From: Blastomussa wellsi
Lineage: Eukaryota > Cnidaria > Anthozoa > Scleractinia > Plerogyridae
Direction of reading: 5' to 3'
NCBI GenBank assembly: GCA_947652115.1
Contig: OX393573.1
Location: 9,198,980-9,262,979, forward strand
DNA length: 64,000 nucleotides
The notes beneath the pieces are model-generated. The model was not told the DNA's origin, did no database searches, and saw nothing but the letters and a program-made list of their open reading frames with translations. Positions 38,524-50,440 of the stretch are shown here, one piece after another. A program made the position numbers and the translations under genes. Each line of letters starts with the position of its first letter. Within the stretch, counting starts at the first letter, position 1.

Positions 38524-41500
38524 AACTGAAATATATAACATTTGGAGAGTTAGAAACCCGACACTGAAACGTTTTACGTGGAGTCAGAAAAAACCGTTAG
38601 TGCAAAGAAGGCTTGATTTTTGGTTAGTTGATGATGCTCTTCAAGAGGATGTTGATCAGACTGTTATTATACCCTCAATCAAATCCGATCATTCGGCAAT
38701 TGTACTGGTTATTAAAAGTATTGAGAACCAAACACATGGTCCTTCCTTTTGGAAGTTTAACGCAAGTTTATTGAACGATGGCGATTATGTGGCTCTGATA
38801 AAAAACAATTATCCCGTATGGCTAGAAGAATTCAAAGAGGTTGTGGACCCCAGATTATTTTGGGATCTTATTAAGTATAAAATAAGGCAGGTCACCATTG
38901 CTTATAGTAAAGAAAAGGCAAGAGAAAGGAAAGCGAAATTGTCAGAGACTGAGAAAAAGCTACAACATTGTCAAGAACTATATGATGAGGATCCGTCAAC
39001 TGAAAATATGAAGGAATTGGAGATTTTGAAAACTGAATATGACCTTCTCTATGATTACATTGCTCAAGGAGCAATAGTTCGATCAAGAGCAAGGTGGTAT
39101 GAACAGGGAGAAAAAAGTAATAAGTACTTTTTAAATTTAGAAAGTTCAAGAGGGAAAGAAAGTTCCTTGCGAAAATGTTTTGTTAATGATAAAACTCAAA
39201 CAACAAATCCCGAATCCATTTTAAATGAACTTTGTAGATTTTATTCAAATTTATACCAGGAAAATCCTGACTCGTGGAGTGAAACACAAACAGATTCTTT
39301 TTTGAGAGGAATTTCCATGCCCAAGCTCTCTGATGCGCAAAAGTTTGAATGTGAAGAAAAACTTGCTATAAGTGAATGTTATAACTCATTAAAAACTTTT
39401 CAAAAGAACAAAACGCCCGGCAATGATGGTCTTACAGCAGAGTTCTATTTAGCATTTTGGCCAATCCTTGGGAAGCATTTAGTTGCCTCTTTTAACTATT
39501 CACACGATCATGGAGAACTCTCGAATTCCCAAAAACAAGCAGTCATTACTTTATTGGAAAAAAAGGGTAAGGACAAAAGATTTATCAAAAATTGGAGACC
39601 AATATCACTAATCAATGTCGACACAAAAATTGCCTCCAAAGCCCTGGCCAAACGTTTGGAATCAATTCTACCGGAATTGATTCACTGTAATCAAAATGCC
39701 TATGTACAAGGAAGATCGATTTTTGATGCTGTAAGAACAATAGATGATGTAATTGAATATACTAAACATACGAATAACGCAGGAATCCTGATTACAATAG
39801 ACTTTGAAAAGGCCTTTGATTCAGTAAATCATAAGTTTCTATTTAAAGTTCTCCAAAAATTCAATTTCGGTTCATCTTTTATTCAATGGATTCGCACTCT
39901 TTATTCAAGAGTGTCTAGTTGTGTAATTAACAATGGCTTCGCTTCAAATTATTTTATGATTAAAAGAGGGGTGAGACAAGGTGACCCTTTATCACCATTG
40001 CTATTCATCTTAAGTTTAGAAGTTCTTGCATGTAGCATTAGACAAAATGAGAAGATTGAAGGGATTAAAATTGGAAAGGAGGAGGTCAAATTGGCATTAT
40101 TCGCCGATGATCTGTCTTGCTTTGTGAAAAATAGATCGTCTTATGAGCAATTAAATACCAGCTTAGGAAACTTCACTGCTATTTCTGGTCTTAAGGTCAA
40201 CTCAGAAAAGACTGAATTTTTCTGTCTAGGTCCAAAGAAACTAGAATCTTTTCCCTATGAATTCAAGACATCATTAAAAATCTTAGGTGTGTATTTTAGT
40301 TATAACCAGTTATTGAGGAAAAAAGACAATTTTGAGGGAATTTTAAATTCTGTCAAGAAAACACTTAACATGTGGAAGTGGCGAGGACTAACACTCATGG
40401 GAAAAATTCAAATAGTCAAAACTTTTGCCATTCCAAAATTTATGTCAAAAGCAGCTCTAGTTTATGTTTCAAAGGATCTTATTCAAGCTGTGAACAAAGA
40501 ATTGTACGGTTTTATTTGGAATGGCAAAGACAAAGTTAAGCGTTCTGCGTTGATCAATGATATTGAACATGGTGGTCTCAAGATGCTCGATATTGAATGT
40601 ATGATCAAAGCCCAAAGAATAATGTGTTTAAAGAAGTACATTGAAGACTATGTTAGTCCGTGGAAAATCTTGTTGGATCACTATTTAAGGAATTTGGGTG
40701 GTAAATTTGTTCTGAAGTGCCAGTTTGATACTTGTAAATTGCCCGTATCCCTTCCGGCGTTTTACAAAGACTGTTTAGACGTATGGTCTTCTCTTACTAA
40801 GACAGATGTTGAATCATATGGTATAATGAATCAAGTGATTTGGAATAATAAGAATATACTTAGAGATGGTAAATCAATATATCAACCCGTGTTTCACAAA
40901 TGTGGAATACTTAAAGTAGGTGACTTAATCTCGAATGACCGCGTATTCCTTAAAAGTGAGAAAGTTGTACAAGCCCAATTATCTCAAAGTCAGCTTTTCG
41001 TCTTGATGGGTATAGTTAATACATTACCTAGTGAGTGGCGCTCTATTATGAAAGGAAATGTGTTTACTCCACCATTACCGTTGAAAGAAAGCTTTCATTT
41101 TTTGTCAGTAAAGGGTGAGATAATAGACATTCTTAATATCCGTTCAAAAGATGTGTACAGGGAATTTTGTTCCTATAAGTCAACCCCGCCTACTGCTCAA
41201 GCCAAATGGGAAGGCAAATATCCAAGCCTTCTGGGTGAGTGGACAAAAATATACTCTTTGCCTTTTAAGGTTTCTCTAGATACAAAATTGAGAGCTTTTC
41301 AATACAAGTTTTTAAATCGTATTATATATATGAATGATAAACTGTTTGCCTTCAAAATTATAGACTCCCCGTACTGCACGTTTTGTAAAAATGAAGTGGA
41401 ATCCCCAGAGCATTCATTTTTCTCTTGTAAAGTTGTAGATATGTTTTGGAAAGAGGTTTTATCGTGGATAGCCCTTCTTAGTAATGAAGTAAAGGACATT

Positions 41501-42016
41501 TCTTTTCATGACGTCTTTTTTGGTAAATTTAATGTCCATAAAGACTTTATGATAATAAATCACATACTTTTATTAGGAAAATTTTTTATTTATAGGTGCA
41601 AATTAGATAAAAAAGAACCATCACTTGAAGTTTTTAAAGTTAAATTGAAAGCTACCTACAAATTAGAACTTTATGTTGCTAGGAAAAACGATGTTCTCTC
41701 AAAGCATTATGCAAAATGGGAGGCATTTATTTCGACTCTTTCTTAATCCCTCTTTCCATTACATACTTGATCAACGCGTCTTTCATTTTTGCCGCTCACT
41801 ACATTATATTATACTATATTACCGACATAATACACAAGATACTTAAACATACCCAGCGTGCGTTGTTAATTTATCCTTATTGGCCTGGCTCTTTGTTTTT
41901 ATAAACACTTTACAGCTTATTTTTTTGTTTGTATTTTCGTATTGTAAGTGCTTGTACCATAATATTTTTGATAGTGTTACGTATTGTATTTAATAAAAAA
42001 AAAAAACTGAAATATA
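38524..42016 (+). mobile_element. L1/Tx1-type LINE with target-site duplication
   Basis: 5'-truncated insertion from about 38536 to 42004, ending in a poly-A tract at 41992-42006. The 12-bp AACTGAAATATA stands before it (38524-38535) and overlaps/follows the poly-A (42005-42016), as expected from target-primed insertion. Plus strand, i.e. antisense to MCCC2. Confidence 0.85.
38537..41746 (+). CDS. LINE ORF2: endonuclease end, reverse transcriptase, C-terminal zinc region
   Basis: Open frame of about 1,070 codons with no stop, entering at NIWRVRNPTLKRFTW, the final part of an APE endonuclease with SDHSAIV. Then a coiled segment, RT blocks (KNWRPISLINVDTKIASKAL, FEKAFDSVNHKFLFKVLQKF, RQGDPLSPLLFIL, LFADDLSCF) and a C-terminal Cys/His motif (CTFCKNEVESPEHSFFSC). 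Clade by style is L1/Tx1. Truncated at the 5' end, hence no start codon, but the body is undamaged, so the insertion is recent. Confidence 0.9.
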   Translation, partial: NIWRVRNPTLKRFTWSQKKPLVQRRLDFWLVDDALQEDVDQTVIIPSIKSDHSAIVLVIKSIENQTHGPSFWKFNASLLNDGDYVALIKNNYPVWLEEFKEVVDPRLFWDLIKYKIRQVTIAYSKEKARERKAKLSETEKKLQHCQELYDEDPSTENMKELEILKTEYDLLYDYIAQGAIVRSRARWYEQGEKSNKYFLNLESSRGKESSLRKCFVNDKTQTTNPESILNELCRFYSNLYQENPDSWSETQTDSFLRGISMPKLSDAQKFECEEKLAISECYNSLKTFQKNKTPGNDGLTAEFYLAFWPILGKHLVASFNYSHDHGELSNSQKQAVITLLEKKGKDKRFIKNWRPISLINVDTKIASKALAKRLESILPELIHCNQNAYVQGRSIFDAVRTIDDVIEYTKHTNNAGILITIDFEKAFDSVNHKFLFKVLQKFNFGSSFIQWIRTLYSRVSSCVINNGFASNYFMIKRGVRQGDPLSPLLFILSLEVLACSIRQNEKIEGIKIGKEEVKLALFADDLSCFVKNRSSYEQLNTSLGNFTAISGLKVNSEKTEFFCLGPKKLESFPYEFKTSLKILGVYFSYNQLLRKKDNFEGILNSVKKTLNMWKWRGLTLMGKIQIVKTFAIPKFMSKAALVYVSKDLIQAVNKELYGFIWNGKDKVKRSALINDIEHGGLKMLDIECMIKAQRIMCLKKYIEDYVSPWKILLDHYLRNLGGKFVLKCQFDTCKLPVSLPAFYKDCLDVWSSLTKTDVESYGIMNQVIWNNKNILRDGKSIYQPVFHKCGILKVGDLISNDRVFLKSEKVVQAQLSQSQLFVLMGIVNTLPSEWRSIMKGNVFTPPLPLKESFHFLSVKGEIIDILNIRSKDVYREFCSYKSTPPTAQAKWEGKYPSLLGEWTKIYSLPFKVSLDTKLRAFQYKFLNRIIYMNDKLFAFKIIDSPYCTFCKNEVESPEHSFFSCKVVDMFWKEVLSWIALLSNEVKDISFHDVFFGKFNVHKDFMIINHILLLGKFFIYRCKLDKKEPSLEVFKVKLKATYKLELYVARKNDVLSKHYAKWEAFISTLS

Positions 42017-43640
42017 AGTCTCTATCCGCTCCCAGATGAATGAGGTGATGGTAACAAGCTCAAGTTCCTATTCGCAAAATTAAATGCCCAGTGACAACCA
42101 AGGTGGTCACACTTACATAACATCAAGATAGGGGAGATGGGTGGGGGAGGGGGTAGGGCTGATGCTTCGCTTACCATTTTGCAAAGCAAAGAGAAAACTA
42201 GGCATCCAAGGCATGCATGAGTGGGTAATATGACAAGAAAGAATATCACCATAATATTTGAAACTGAATTATAGAGTGCCTGTGAAAACATTCACTGATT
42301 TATAAATTACACTTCATTTGCTGTGGCAATAATTACTAGCCTACATGTATTCTTCTCTGTTTGTACTTTTGGCAAGCTTTTGGATTCAGTAGGAATAAAT
42401 GGGGACGTGCTGATAAACGTTGCGAAGACCAGTGACAAATTAAAACTAAAATAATAACTTCACCATTTCTTTGGCTATCCAATAGCACTTTACAATGATT
42501 AAAAAGATTTACAAAATTAAAGTCATTAATAAAATAAAAATAACATGAAAAATAAACTTACTACAGGTAATTAAGAACTAAGTTAAAAGAATTTGGATTA
42601 AAAATAAGAATAAATAAAAAGTAAGACTTCATAACAAACCAGCAAATTGCTGACTAAAAAAAGGTAAAGCCTAGTGCCTAGTGACCCATACTGCTGGATC
42701 TTATACCGGTTTCTGTTGCATTAAGAAGGATGGATGGGATGCTAGTTGATCGCAGGGTTACCCCCAGCATCATCAATAGTTTGCCGGTATCCATTTATAC
42801 ACCTGGGTGGAGAGAGGCATTGTGAGAGTAAAGTGTCTTGCCCAAGAACACAATGCAGTGCTCCTGCAAGCTACAGAAAATGATCTCAAACAATATTTGC
42901 TTAAAATGTAACCAATGTAAAACAAAAATGGCCATTGATTGAGCTTAAATCGCATCTGAGAACATATTTTGTTACAAGATCAGAGATGCGCACATCGTTT
43001 CCAATCACTTTCACATAGGTAATTGCCCTTGCATCTATTAGATTAGGTCATCAAAATAGTATACTATTCTCACCAATCTCACATGCACTCCTATAATGAG
43101 AAATGGAGAGCCATGGCATCCTGGGCTTATAGCATCGGTGATATGAGGAGTGCCCCAGGAATCTGAACCATCCATACTAAAACCAAACCACCCAAACTCA
43201 AGTCCAAACCCCGCGCTCCAAAATAAGGATCGGCCAAACCGCGACCCAAACTAAAAGGGGGAGGAGAGAAAGATGTAAAATTACAGGCCGCCAACCCCGA
43301 AAGGCAAGCATAAAGGGATATCATGGCCATCAAGTACCGCTCCAAAAATTCCAGAGTGACACGGGGATTATTTCCTGTCATCCCCTGAGCCATATAAAGA
43401 GAGAGTTATAAAACCTGATGCAACTTGCTTAAGGTGTGGATACACTTTCTGGGTTAAAATAAGGAGAAACTTCCCATTACGGAACGGTAAAGGCGAGTTA
43501 AAATGCTAGGCAGGGGACCACAAGAAAAGAAAGAGGTAATATGCAAGGGAGGAGATGGCTCAAGAGATGACAGTTTTGAGTCTCAGTAATCTGAGAGGGA
43601 ATTAGACTCCCTTTTCAAAACTGTCATCCTAGAGCGAAGC
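42017..43640. other. MCCC2 intron sequence
   Basis: No gene recognised. Around 42,720-42,870 lies a block (TTTATACACCTGGGTGGAGA, then AGTGTCTTGCCCAAGAACAC) of a kind that recurs in many invertebrate genomes as a dispersed repeat. At 43,560-43,640 a small inverted repeat ATGACAGTTTTGA / TCAAAACTGTCAT is seen. Confidence 0.45.
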
Positions 43641-43644
43641 GCAA

Positions 43645-44455
43645 AATGGGAAGAGAAAATATGTCAAATACACATTGGCCATGAGGAAACAAATAACAAA
43701 ACATTGCATGCCGGAAAATATGCCAATTAAACGTCGGCCATGAGGAAACAAATAACAAAACATCTCATGCCGGAAAATATGCCAATTAAACGTCGGCCAC
43801 GAGGAAACAAATACCAAAACATCTCATGCCGGAAAATATACCAGTTACACGTCGGTCATGAGTAAACAAATAACAAAACATCTCACGCTGGAAAATATGC
43901 CAATTAAAAGTCGGCCATGAGGAAACAAATAACAAAACATCTCATGCCGGGAAATATGCCAGTTAAACGTCGGTCATGAGGAAACAAATAACAAAACATC
44001 TCATGCCGGAAAATATACCAATTAACGTCGGCCATGAGGAAACAAATAATAAAACATCTCATGCCGGAAAATATGCCAATTAAATGTCGGCCATGAGGAA
44101 ACAAATAACAAAACATCTCATGCCGAAAAATATGCCAATTAAATGTCAGCCATGAGGAAACAAATAACAAAAAATCTCATGCCGGAAAATATGCCAATTA
44201 AACGTCGGCCATGAGGAAACAAATAACAAAACATCTCATGCCGGAATATATGCCAATTAAACATTGGTCATGAGGAAACAAAAAACTAAACATCTCATGC
44301 CGGAAAATATGCCAATTAAACGTTGGTCATGAGGAAACAAATAACTAAACATCTCATGCTGGAAAATACGCCAATTAGACGTCGGTCACGAGGAAACAAA
44401 TAACAAAAAATTTCATGCTGGAAAATATGCCAAATACACATCGGCCATGAGGAAA
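43645..44455 (+). repeat. 59-bp minisatellite, about 13-14 copies
   Basis: Tandem units of about 59 bp, e.g. ATGCCGGAAAATATGCCAAT followed by TAAACGTCGGCCATGAGGAA and ACAAATAACAAAACATCTC. Copies differ by a few substitutions. 59 is not a multiple of three, so the open frames across it are not meaningful. Confidence 0.92.
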
Positions 44456-44534
44456 CGCGCAGAAATAAGGGGAGAATACAAAGGGAAGCCAAGACAACAA
44501 GACCTCAAGTTGCTCGAGTAATACCCGTAAGTTT

Positions 44535-44720
44535 TACAACAACAACAACAACAACACAGATTTTTATTCGTGAAAATTATCAGAATCTATATATAAAAAA
44601 AAGAGAAATGATAAAAAGAAAACCTCTCACAAAAAGGGAATATGAGGTTGACCCTATAACGTTCCCTGAAAACAAAATAAAGGAACAAAATTATAATTAA
44701 AAATATAAACCTACAGGTGT
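44535..44720 (-). mobile_element. Possible LINE/SINE 3' tail with (TTG)n
   Basis: On minus, an A/T-rich segment ends in (GTT)n GTAAAAC, a microsatellite-type tail. No coding part is attached. Tentative. Confidence 0.3.
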
Positions 44721-46390
44721 ACAATTTACATATACACAATTTAAGAGTTAGAAAATTCTATGTTTTAAAAAGGTTAAAAAAGTTAAAAAAATTTTCAATG
44801 GTACTATTTACAAAATTACAATTAGGAATAAAAGTTGGTTCGGAACAGACAGCTTCTCTCCTGGCGCCGTTGGCGCTCGAGCTTGAGCGATATGAAAAGG
44901 CATGCGAGCTAACTGTTACCATAAGCGGTGAGTTGTAGAGCGAAAGCCACAGTGCGAAGTACGGCATAGCGAAATAGTGAGTCTTGAAGCAAGGACAACA
45001 AGATGTGTACAGCGCACGGGTGTGTGAGAAAAGAGGGCGAGTCTATGGTTTATTCTCCTTATATACGCTTAGGTGAGACCGCTGAGAATAGTGTAATACA
45101 CACAAGCAACATGTGAAGATGGAACCTGCTTTTTACCATAACCGCAGAAATTCGCGCGTGCTCTTTGGCTAACGTTCGCGGTCTAAATATTCATCGAAAC
45201 ACAAAAGAGCGAAAGCCTGGGTTCCAGGTTGCACGCACATTGAAAACTTTCAAAAACAGCTTCAATCGCTCAAACTAATTACAGTTTTGGTGCTGTTAGT
45301 TCTCAGAAATAAGCAACAAATTGTATCCAAAGGGATACCTTTAAAGGAGAAATCATCAACTTCGTTTTCAAGATGAATATGGATCGGGATTGAATTAATT
45401 TGCCAAAGGATAACTCCAAAGTTTGACGTGAAACTCGTTGAATGAGATCGTTTATTTTTGCCGTGTTCTGTCGAGGCACTGCGAGTGGACAGAATTTTGT
45501 ATTAATTCATTTGTTTTCGAGAATTTCCGAATGGAATAAAGGTTAGTTGTTAAAATTCTGTTTCTATAGTTTGGCTTGAGTTACTTTACATAATTTGAAG
45601 TTTGTGGTTCTGTAAGTTTCAAATTGGTTCGCTCACACTTTCATTTGAATCGTGAACTCAAGTCTTCGTGTAATCATTTTGGCTTTGTTTTTTATGGTAA
45701 AAAACAGATAGACGTGAGCTTGTTGTGGTCCAGTCCTGTAATCGACCAGTTATTTCTTCATCACATTGTGTGATGAAGAAATAAGTGGTCGATTACAGGA
45801 CTTACCACAACAAGCTCACGTCTATTTGTTAAATAGCACATGACAACAGTGCAATTCCGGCAGATGATTCCGGCAGATGATTCTCAGCATATCATCATCA
45901 CAAGTTTGACACCAGAAATCATTAAAGCCGTGCCTTTAAGAGTACATACACCTCAGTGATTGTAGAGGATGCCAGCGAGATATCTAGTTTGTGAGAATCC
46001 CTGGAAACATACCTATGTATATACCTAAGCTATGCATGACAATGGCAGCATTAATTTTCAACCAGAAAGTAACTGGACTGCATGCCTGCTTGCAATGTGA
46101 TTGTTCCCAACGAATGGAAATCAACAACTTTGTAAGCACTTTGCAGAAACTCTGTGCATCGGTTGGCAAACAATCTTCCGATGATGTCATGTAAGGATCC
46201 TTCGCTCTGGAAGTGTTCCTGAGATGACAAAAAACATGAAAAAATTTCTTTCTTTACTCCGTCTGGAAGAAGCCAAACACATATGAAAAAAATCTTTTCA
46301 ACGAAGATAGCCCCCAAAGCTCATAATTTTGAGCACAGACAAAATGACAAAATTGACAACCTGCTTGGTTTTAATTCAATTAGAATAACA
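44721..46390. other. Intron with a long hairpin; otherwise unassigned
   Basis: Apart from the hairpin at 45708-45825 I see no gene. 44,830-45,060 is locally GC-richer and may be an unrecognised repeat. Confidence 0.45.
45708..45825. repeat. 118-bp near-perfect hairpin
   Basis: Arms of about 58 nt (ATAGACGTGAGCTTGTTGTG ... TTATTTCTTCATCACA) joined by a single T, with only a few mismatches. Fits a palindromic MITE or a foldback sequence; a small-RNA precursor is possible. Confidence 0.85.
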
Positions 46391-46399
46391 CAAAGAAGT

Positions 46400-46620
46400 T
46401 ATAGTCTTCAAAAACAAATGCTGTGTTATCACAATTTGGGAAATGAAAATAGCTGCTCATGGCCAAGGAAAAAATATTGGCATGGTATGATGCAACCCAC
46501 ACAGATAGTTTTGACATAGCTAACTGTTTTAACAAGTTTTTCACATCAGTGGGTACCACTTTTTCAGAACACCCTTCCTGCACTAAATGTTCATGTATCC
46601 AGAAATTATTCTGCTACTTC
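46400..46620 (+). pseudogene. LINE relic
   Basis: One frame reads ILAWYDATHTDSFDIANCFN then KFFTSVGTTFSEHPS, a pattern common upstream of RT in CR1/L2-like LINEs. Short and broken. Confidence 0.4.
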
Positions 46621-46621
46621 A

Positions 46622-46738
46622 GGGTGTTTCGTGTTTGAGCTCTGAGTGTTTCGTATTCGACTTTGGGGTGCTTCGTTTTCAATTGCAGGGTACTTTGTTT
46701 TTGAGCTCTGAGTGCTTTGTTTTCAACATCAGGGCGAG
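46622..46738 (+). repeat. Degenerate ~30-bp repeats
   Basis: Four imperfect units containing GTTTCGT(G/A)TT(T/C) and GAGCTCTGAGTG-type words. Confidence 0.5.
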
Positions 46739-46830
46739 GGGCACTATGACAGTAATGTGTGCTAACAATTAGCCTATTGTGCCCATTGTGCCTCTAACAC
46801 GTAATGCTGTACAATGTATGTCACCCTAAC

Positions 46831-46903
46831 CTGTTACCAAAGTATCTCCATACATTGCCTTGAATTCATCAAATGTACTTCCATCAACAATCCTTGCAAT
46901 CAC
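46831..46903 (-). CDS. MCCC2: MCCC2 exon VIARIVDG...
   Basis: Translates to [20 protein letters not shown] then TLVT, with one base left over. Acceptor CTTTTCAG, donor ACAG/GTTAGG. Conserved junction between the two carboxyltransferase lobes. Confidence 0.95.
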
Positions 46904-47161
46904 CTGAAAAGGATTTGATTGCATAAGTAACTTTCGTTTTAGCAACTTAGGAACAATTCTTAGATGGGCAAATGCATTTAGTTGCAACACAATGGTGATC
47001 TCTAAAATGAAGACCTACTGTAAGTGGTCCCTGTATGATTTTCCAGAAAATTTAACTGATATTGGAGTGCAAAACTGAGCTAAAGAAAGTTCAAACGTCA
47101 TGTAGGTTTGACATTAATTGAATTAAATTTGTGAGTTATTTAGAGTTCTGAATTTCCTTAC

Positions 47162-47257
47162 TTCTTTGACATCAAAAGACTTCTTAAGGTTGTCACCTAC
47201 AATGCCATAAAGATCATCAGCTGGATACAGGGGGTGTTCAGGAGGTTCTATTTTTAC
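47162..47257 (-). CDS. MCCC2: MCCC2 exon [12 protein letters not shown]...
   Basis: Exactly 32 codons: [20 protein letters not shown] then [12 protein letters not shown]. Acceptor CTGTAG, donor GAA/GTAAGG, phase 0 on both sides. Confidence 0.95.
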
Positions 47258-48345
47258 CTACAGAAGGAGGACAATAAGTTTTTAACAAATTCAAATTCAA
47301 ATTATTTCCTCTTGAGGTAGTTACTTAATTTAATTACAAACATTTGTAATTGCTGGCGATGTGTCTATTGTATTAAGTAAAAGTGCTTGAGTATGGTGGC
47401 CAATTAAACCATTCGGTTTCCTAGTTGGCCCCCATGTTACCTATTGATGTTTCATTTTACACAGGTGAGGAAACAGAAAGAGGGCAGAAACATAAAACTT
47501 AGTTAAAAATAATAATTGTAGTAAAATAAAATATAGCAGAGGTGTGTTGGATAATGCTTAATTTCAATAGACAAGTTACTTTGAAAATTGCTCTGAGAGT
47601 AAGAATTTTTTGATATTTTTAGAACAACAACAACAATAATAATAACTGCAATTACAGTAACAATAATAATTATAAAATAATATTATAATTTCCAGCATCC
47701 TCCGCCAGAAAAGTACAAATGTCAAATAGCTTTGTCAATTTAAAGTATAGGAGGATGGTACACCACACAGGAATACCTATAAATTAATTATTTGTAAGCT
47801 CTGTGTGATGATGTCGTCAGTCTTGTGACTGTGCCAAAAAATGTGCTTCAGCTTAATTTGAGCAGAGGTAATGATAAATTTGAAATTAATTAACATAGAA
47901 CAAACTATCAGTATATTGTAAAAGGGTATTTAGAGCTAGAAATACCAACTAATATCTTAACATAAAAAAATAAGGGTACTATATAGCGAAATCCTTGTTT
48001 ACAATATTTGCCTCATTAGCATAAGCGATTCAGTTTCTAATGGAGCTACAAAAAAGTCAGTACTGAATATTGAAAGTTCATACCACGATTAACTCTGCCA
48101 ATGAATTTCAGCTCGATGTATTGAATTCTTTTTGTCTGACGCGGGTTTAAAAACTCAAAATTTTACAAAGAATGTATGAGCTCATAAGCGCTTTTGCCAC
48201 TCAGAAATTTTGGAGTTTTTGAAAGACTATTTCTCCTTGAATATTACACACAAAGAGCTAAAAATATCACCATATACTAAATTTCACTAGCTCTTTAACT
48301 GTTTGGAGTCCATTCTTATCTAGCATGTTGCCTTCTATACACCAA
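47258..48345. other. Intron, A/T-rich, nothing recognised
   Basis: Contains an AAC/AAT microsatellite around 47,620-47,690. No coding signal. Confidence 0.5.
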
Positions 48346-48347
48346 GC

Positions 48348-49240
48348 AATACAATACAATACAAACTTTATTGACACTCCCTAAGAGGGCTTTTCAGTGA
48401 CAATTAATAATTACAATAATAAAAATATTTAATATATAAAGCTAAAAATAATTACGAAAGTTACAACTAAGAAACTTTAAGAAAGTACGATAAAATGGGT
48501 GAGATAAAAAGAGATTAAAAACTAGGACCGAGGAAAAAGAAAAGCAGAAAATAATTTGGCCCTAAGTTTACGCTTAAAATTAGAAGAAGAATTGCAAAGT
48601 TTAAGATCATTGTCTAAACTGTTCCACAGGCTGACAGTACGATAATAAAAAGTTCTTTGTCCAGATTTAGTTTTGTATAATGGTATGTGCAACAGTTGGG
48701 AGCTTCTGGTCGTGCGACCACTAACATTACCGCGCGTTAGAAACTTCGAAGAAAGGTAAGTAGGAGCGGATCCAGTCATACATTTAAAAGCAAGCACGGC
48801 GTCACGGAAGTAAAGCTGAGATTTAATAGGTAGCCAATGCAGTTCTTTCAGAAGCGGAGTAACGTGGTCAAATTTTCTGGATCCACAAATAATCCGGGCT
48901 GCAAAGTTCTGGATCGCTTGGAGCTTGAGGAGGCTAGTGTCAGCAGCATTGGACCAGACGGAGGAACAATAAAACAACTTACTAAATACTAAAGTGTTAA
49001 TTATAGTAATTAAAGACGATCTGTCAAATACGTGCTTAACACGATTAATCTGGGCCAAACTTGAGAAACAGGTGGAAACAGTTTTAACAATGTGCTCGTG
49101 GAAAGTTAGGTTCGAATCAAAGATCACACCTAGGTCTTTAACGACGTGCTCCGGTGACAGCTCTTTTCCTTTTTTAGTCGGTTTGGTGTGCCTGCTGAGC
49201 TGCACTCTCACCAAGATCAAAATTTCGAGTCCTCCGTGTT
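48348..49240 (-). pseudogene. CR1/L2-like LINE 3' fragment
   Basis: On minus, 49240-48522 reads VVKDLGVIFDSNLTFHEHIV, LINTLVFSKLF-like and LKELHWLPIKSQLYFRDAVL, ending RAKLFSAFLFPRS and stop: the RT thumb and C-terminus of CR1/L2 LINEs. The 3' UTR runs to an (AATAC)n tail at 48348-48370. 5'-truncated, antisense-to-nothing (same strand as MCCC2), largely open. Confidence 0.85.
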
Positions 49241-49254
49241 CAAGGAGGTGTGCA

Positions 49255-49400
49255 CCCCTGCTTAGGATCCTTACGCCCAGGATGACTGCTCTACACCCAC
49301 AGTCTGATGGCATGCTGGAGAGCTTCAACTGGATGGAGTTGGAAATACCATGGGGAAGATCGTGCAGACTGGTTCTAAGGACCACTGCAAGTACAGAGTG
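49255..49400 (+). pseudogene. LTR-retrotransposon integrase relic
   Basis: Plus strand reads RMTALHPQSDGMLESFNWME, the DDE glutamate block (HPQSDGMVERFN type) of Gypsy-like integrases. Short remnant cut by the LINE fragment to its left. Confidence 0.6.
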
Positions 49401-49409
49401 AGGATTTAT

Positions 49410-50440
49410 CCAGTGGAACACCTACACGGCAGGAGAACCAGGGGCAACACTTAAGGAATGACATCTGTCAGACGTCATCAGAGGAAAAGAAGTTACCTCC
49501 TAGCTTGAGACAGAAGAAAACTCAGAGCAACAATACAGAATCAAGATTATGCAAAGACAAAACAGCATGGTTTAAATGGGCCTTTCATTTAATTCGGCAC
49601 CGCCACCCTACTCTGTTCTATACCACCTTTTATTTCCTGATTTTCGTGATTCTTAGTTTCTTAGTTCTTTGTCTCATCTGTAACCGATACCACAAGTAAG
49701 CACCAGTTGTATTCCGATTGACAAATCACAGATCGTCTGGTTTTGTTGTCGTTTCCAATCGACAAAGTTAAGCACCAAACCCAAATGGCTTTTTTTCAGA
49801 ATTTCTACCTAGTATTGCATATTTTGACTGGTCACGAGTCAAGATCTTTTGAACTTGACTCGTGGGCTGCAAGGAAACTCTCTTGAAACTCACGCGCGCC
49901 ATATTGTTATGTGAAACTCATCACGTGCCATTCGAAACTCGTGAGTTACTGTAAACGACTTAAATAAAACGTTTTAAACAGAGCAATAAATTAATCGAAC
50001 GTTTAGAGTTCGCCGTTTCAACGGCCCTCAAGAAATTTCAAACGGGTAAACAAACGCTTCAAACGATTTTTAATGACGTTTAAATGGCACACAAACGGAT
50101 ATCAAACGGCAAATGCCATTGAAACGGGTAATCCTTATTGTACGTTTTCCTGTGGAAGGTCACAGATAAGCAGGCTTTAAGGGAGCATGGGGCCCAAGAG
50201 GACCTCAGACGTTCCAGCAGGAATTGGAGATGCCCACTACATGCAGGGACTATGAAATGACTTGAAGGGATAGAGAATCAGTTTTCAAAAGTTGATGTTA
50301 ATAGATGACTTATAACTGCTGTTTAGAGCTGTCCTTAGCCGGGACAGACAATCAGTGTCGGAGTTGTCATTTTCTGGGACAAATAATAAGTGTTAGAGGG
50401 GTGTAGTGTAACAGGTTACAGTTGCGTGACATAGCTTCCA
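49410..50440. other. Unassigned intron sequence
   Basis: A 64-codon frame at 49505-49699 with a hydrophobic end has no recognised relative. 49,990-50,140 is full of AAACG words (AAACGGGTAAACAAACG), a texture shared with 7,190-7,280. Confidence 0.4.

Noticed and set aside
43629..44170. Open frames across the 59-bp repeats that look like repeat proteins
   Set aside because: The unit length is not a multiple of three, so the frames are chance products of the repeat.
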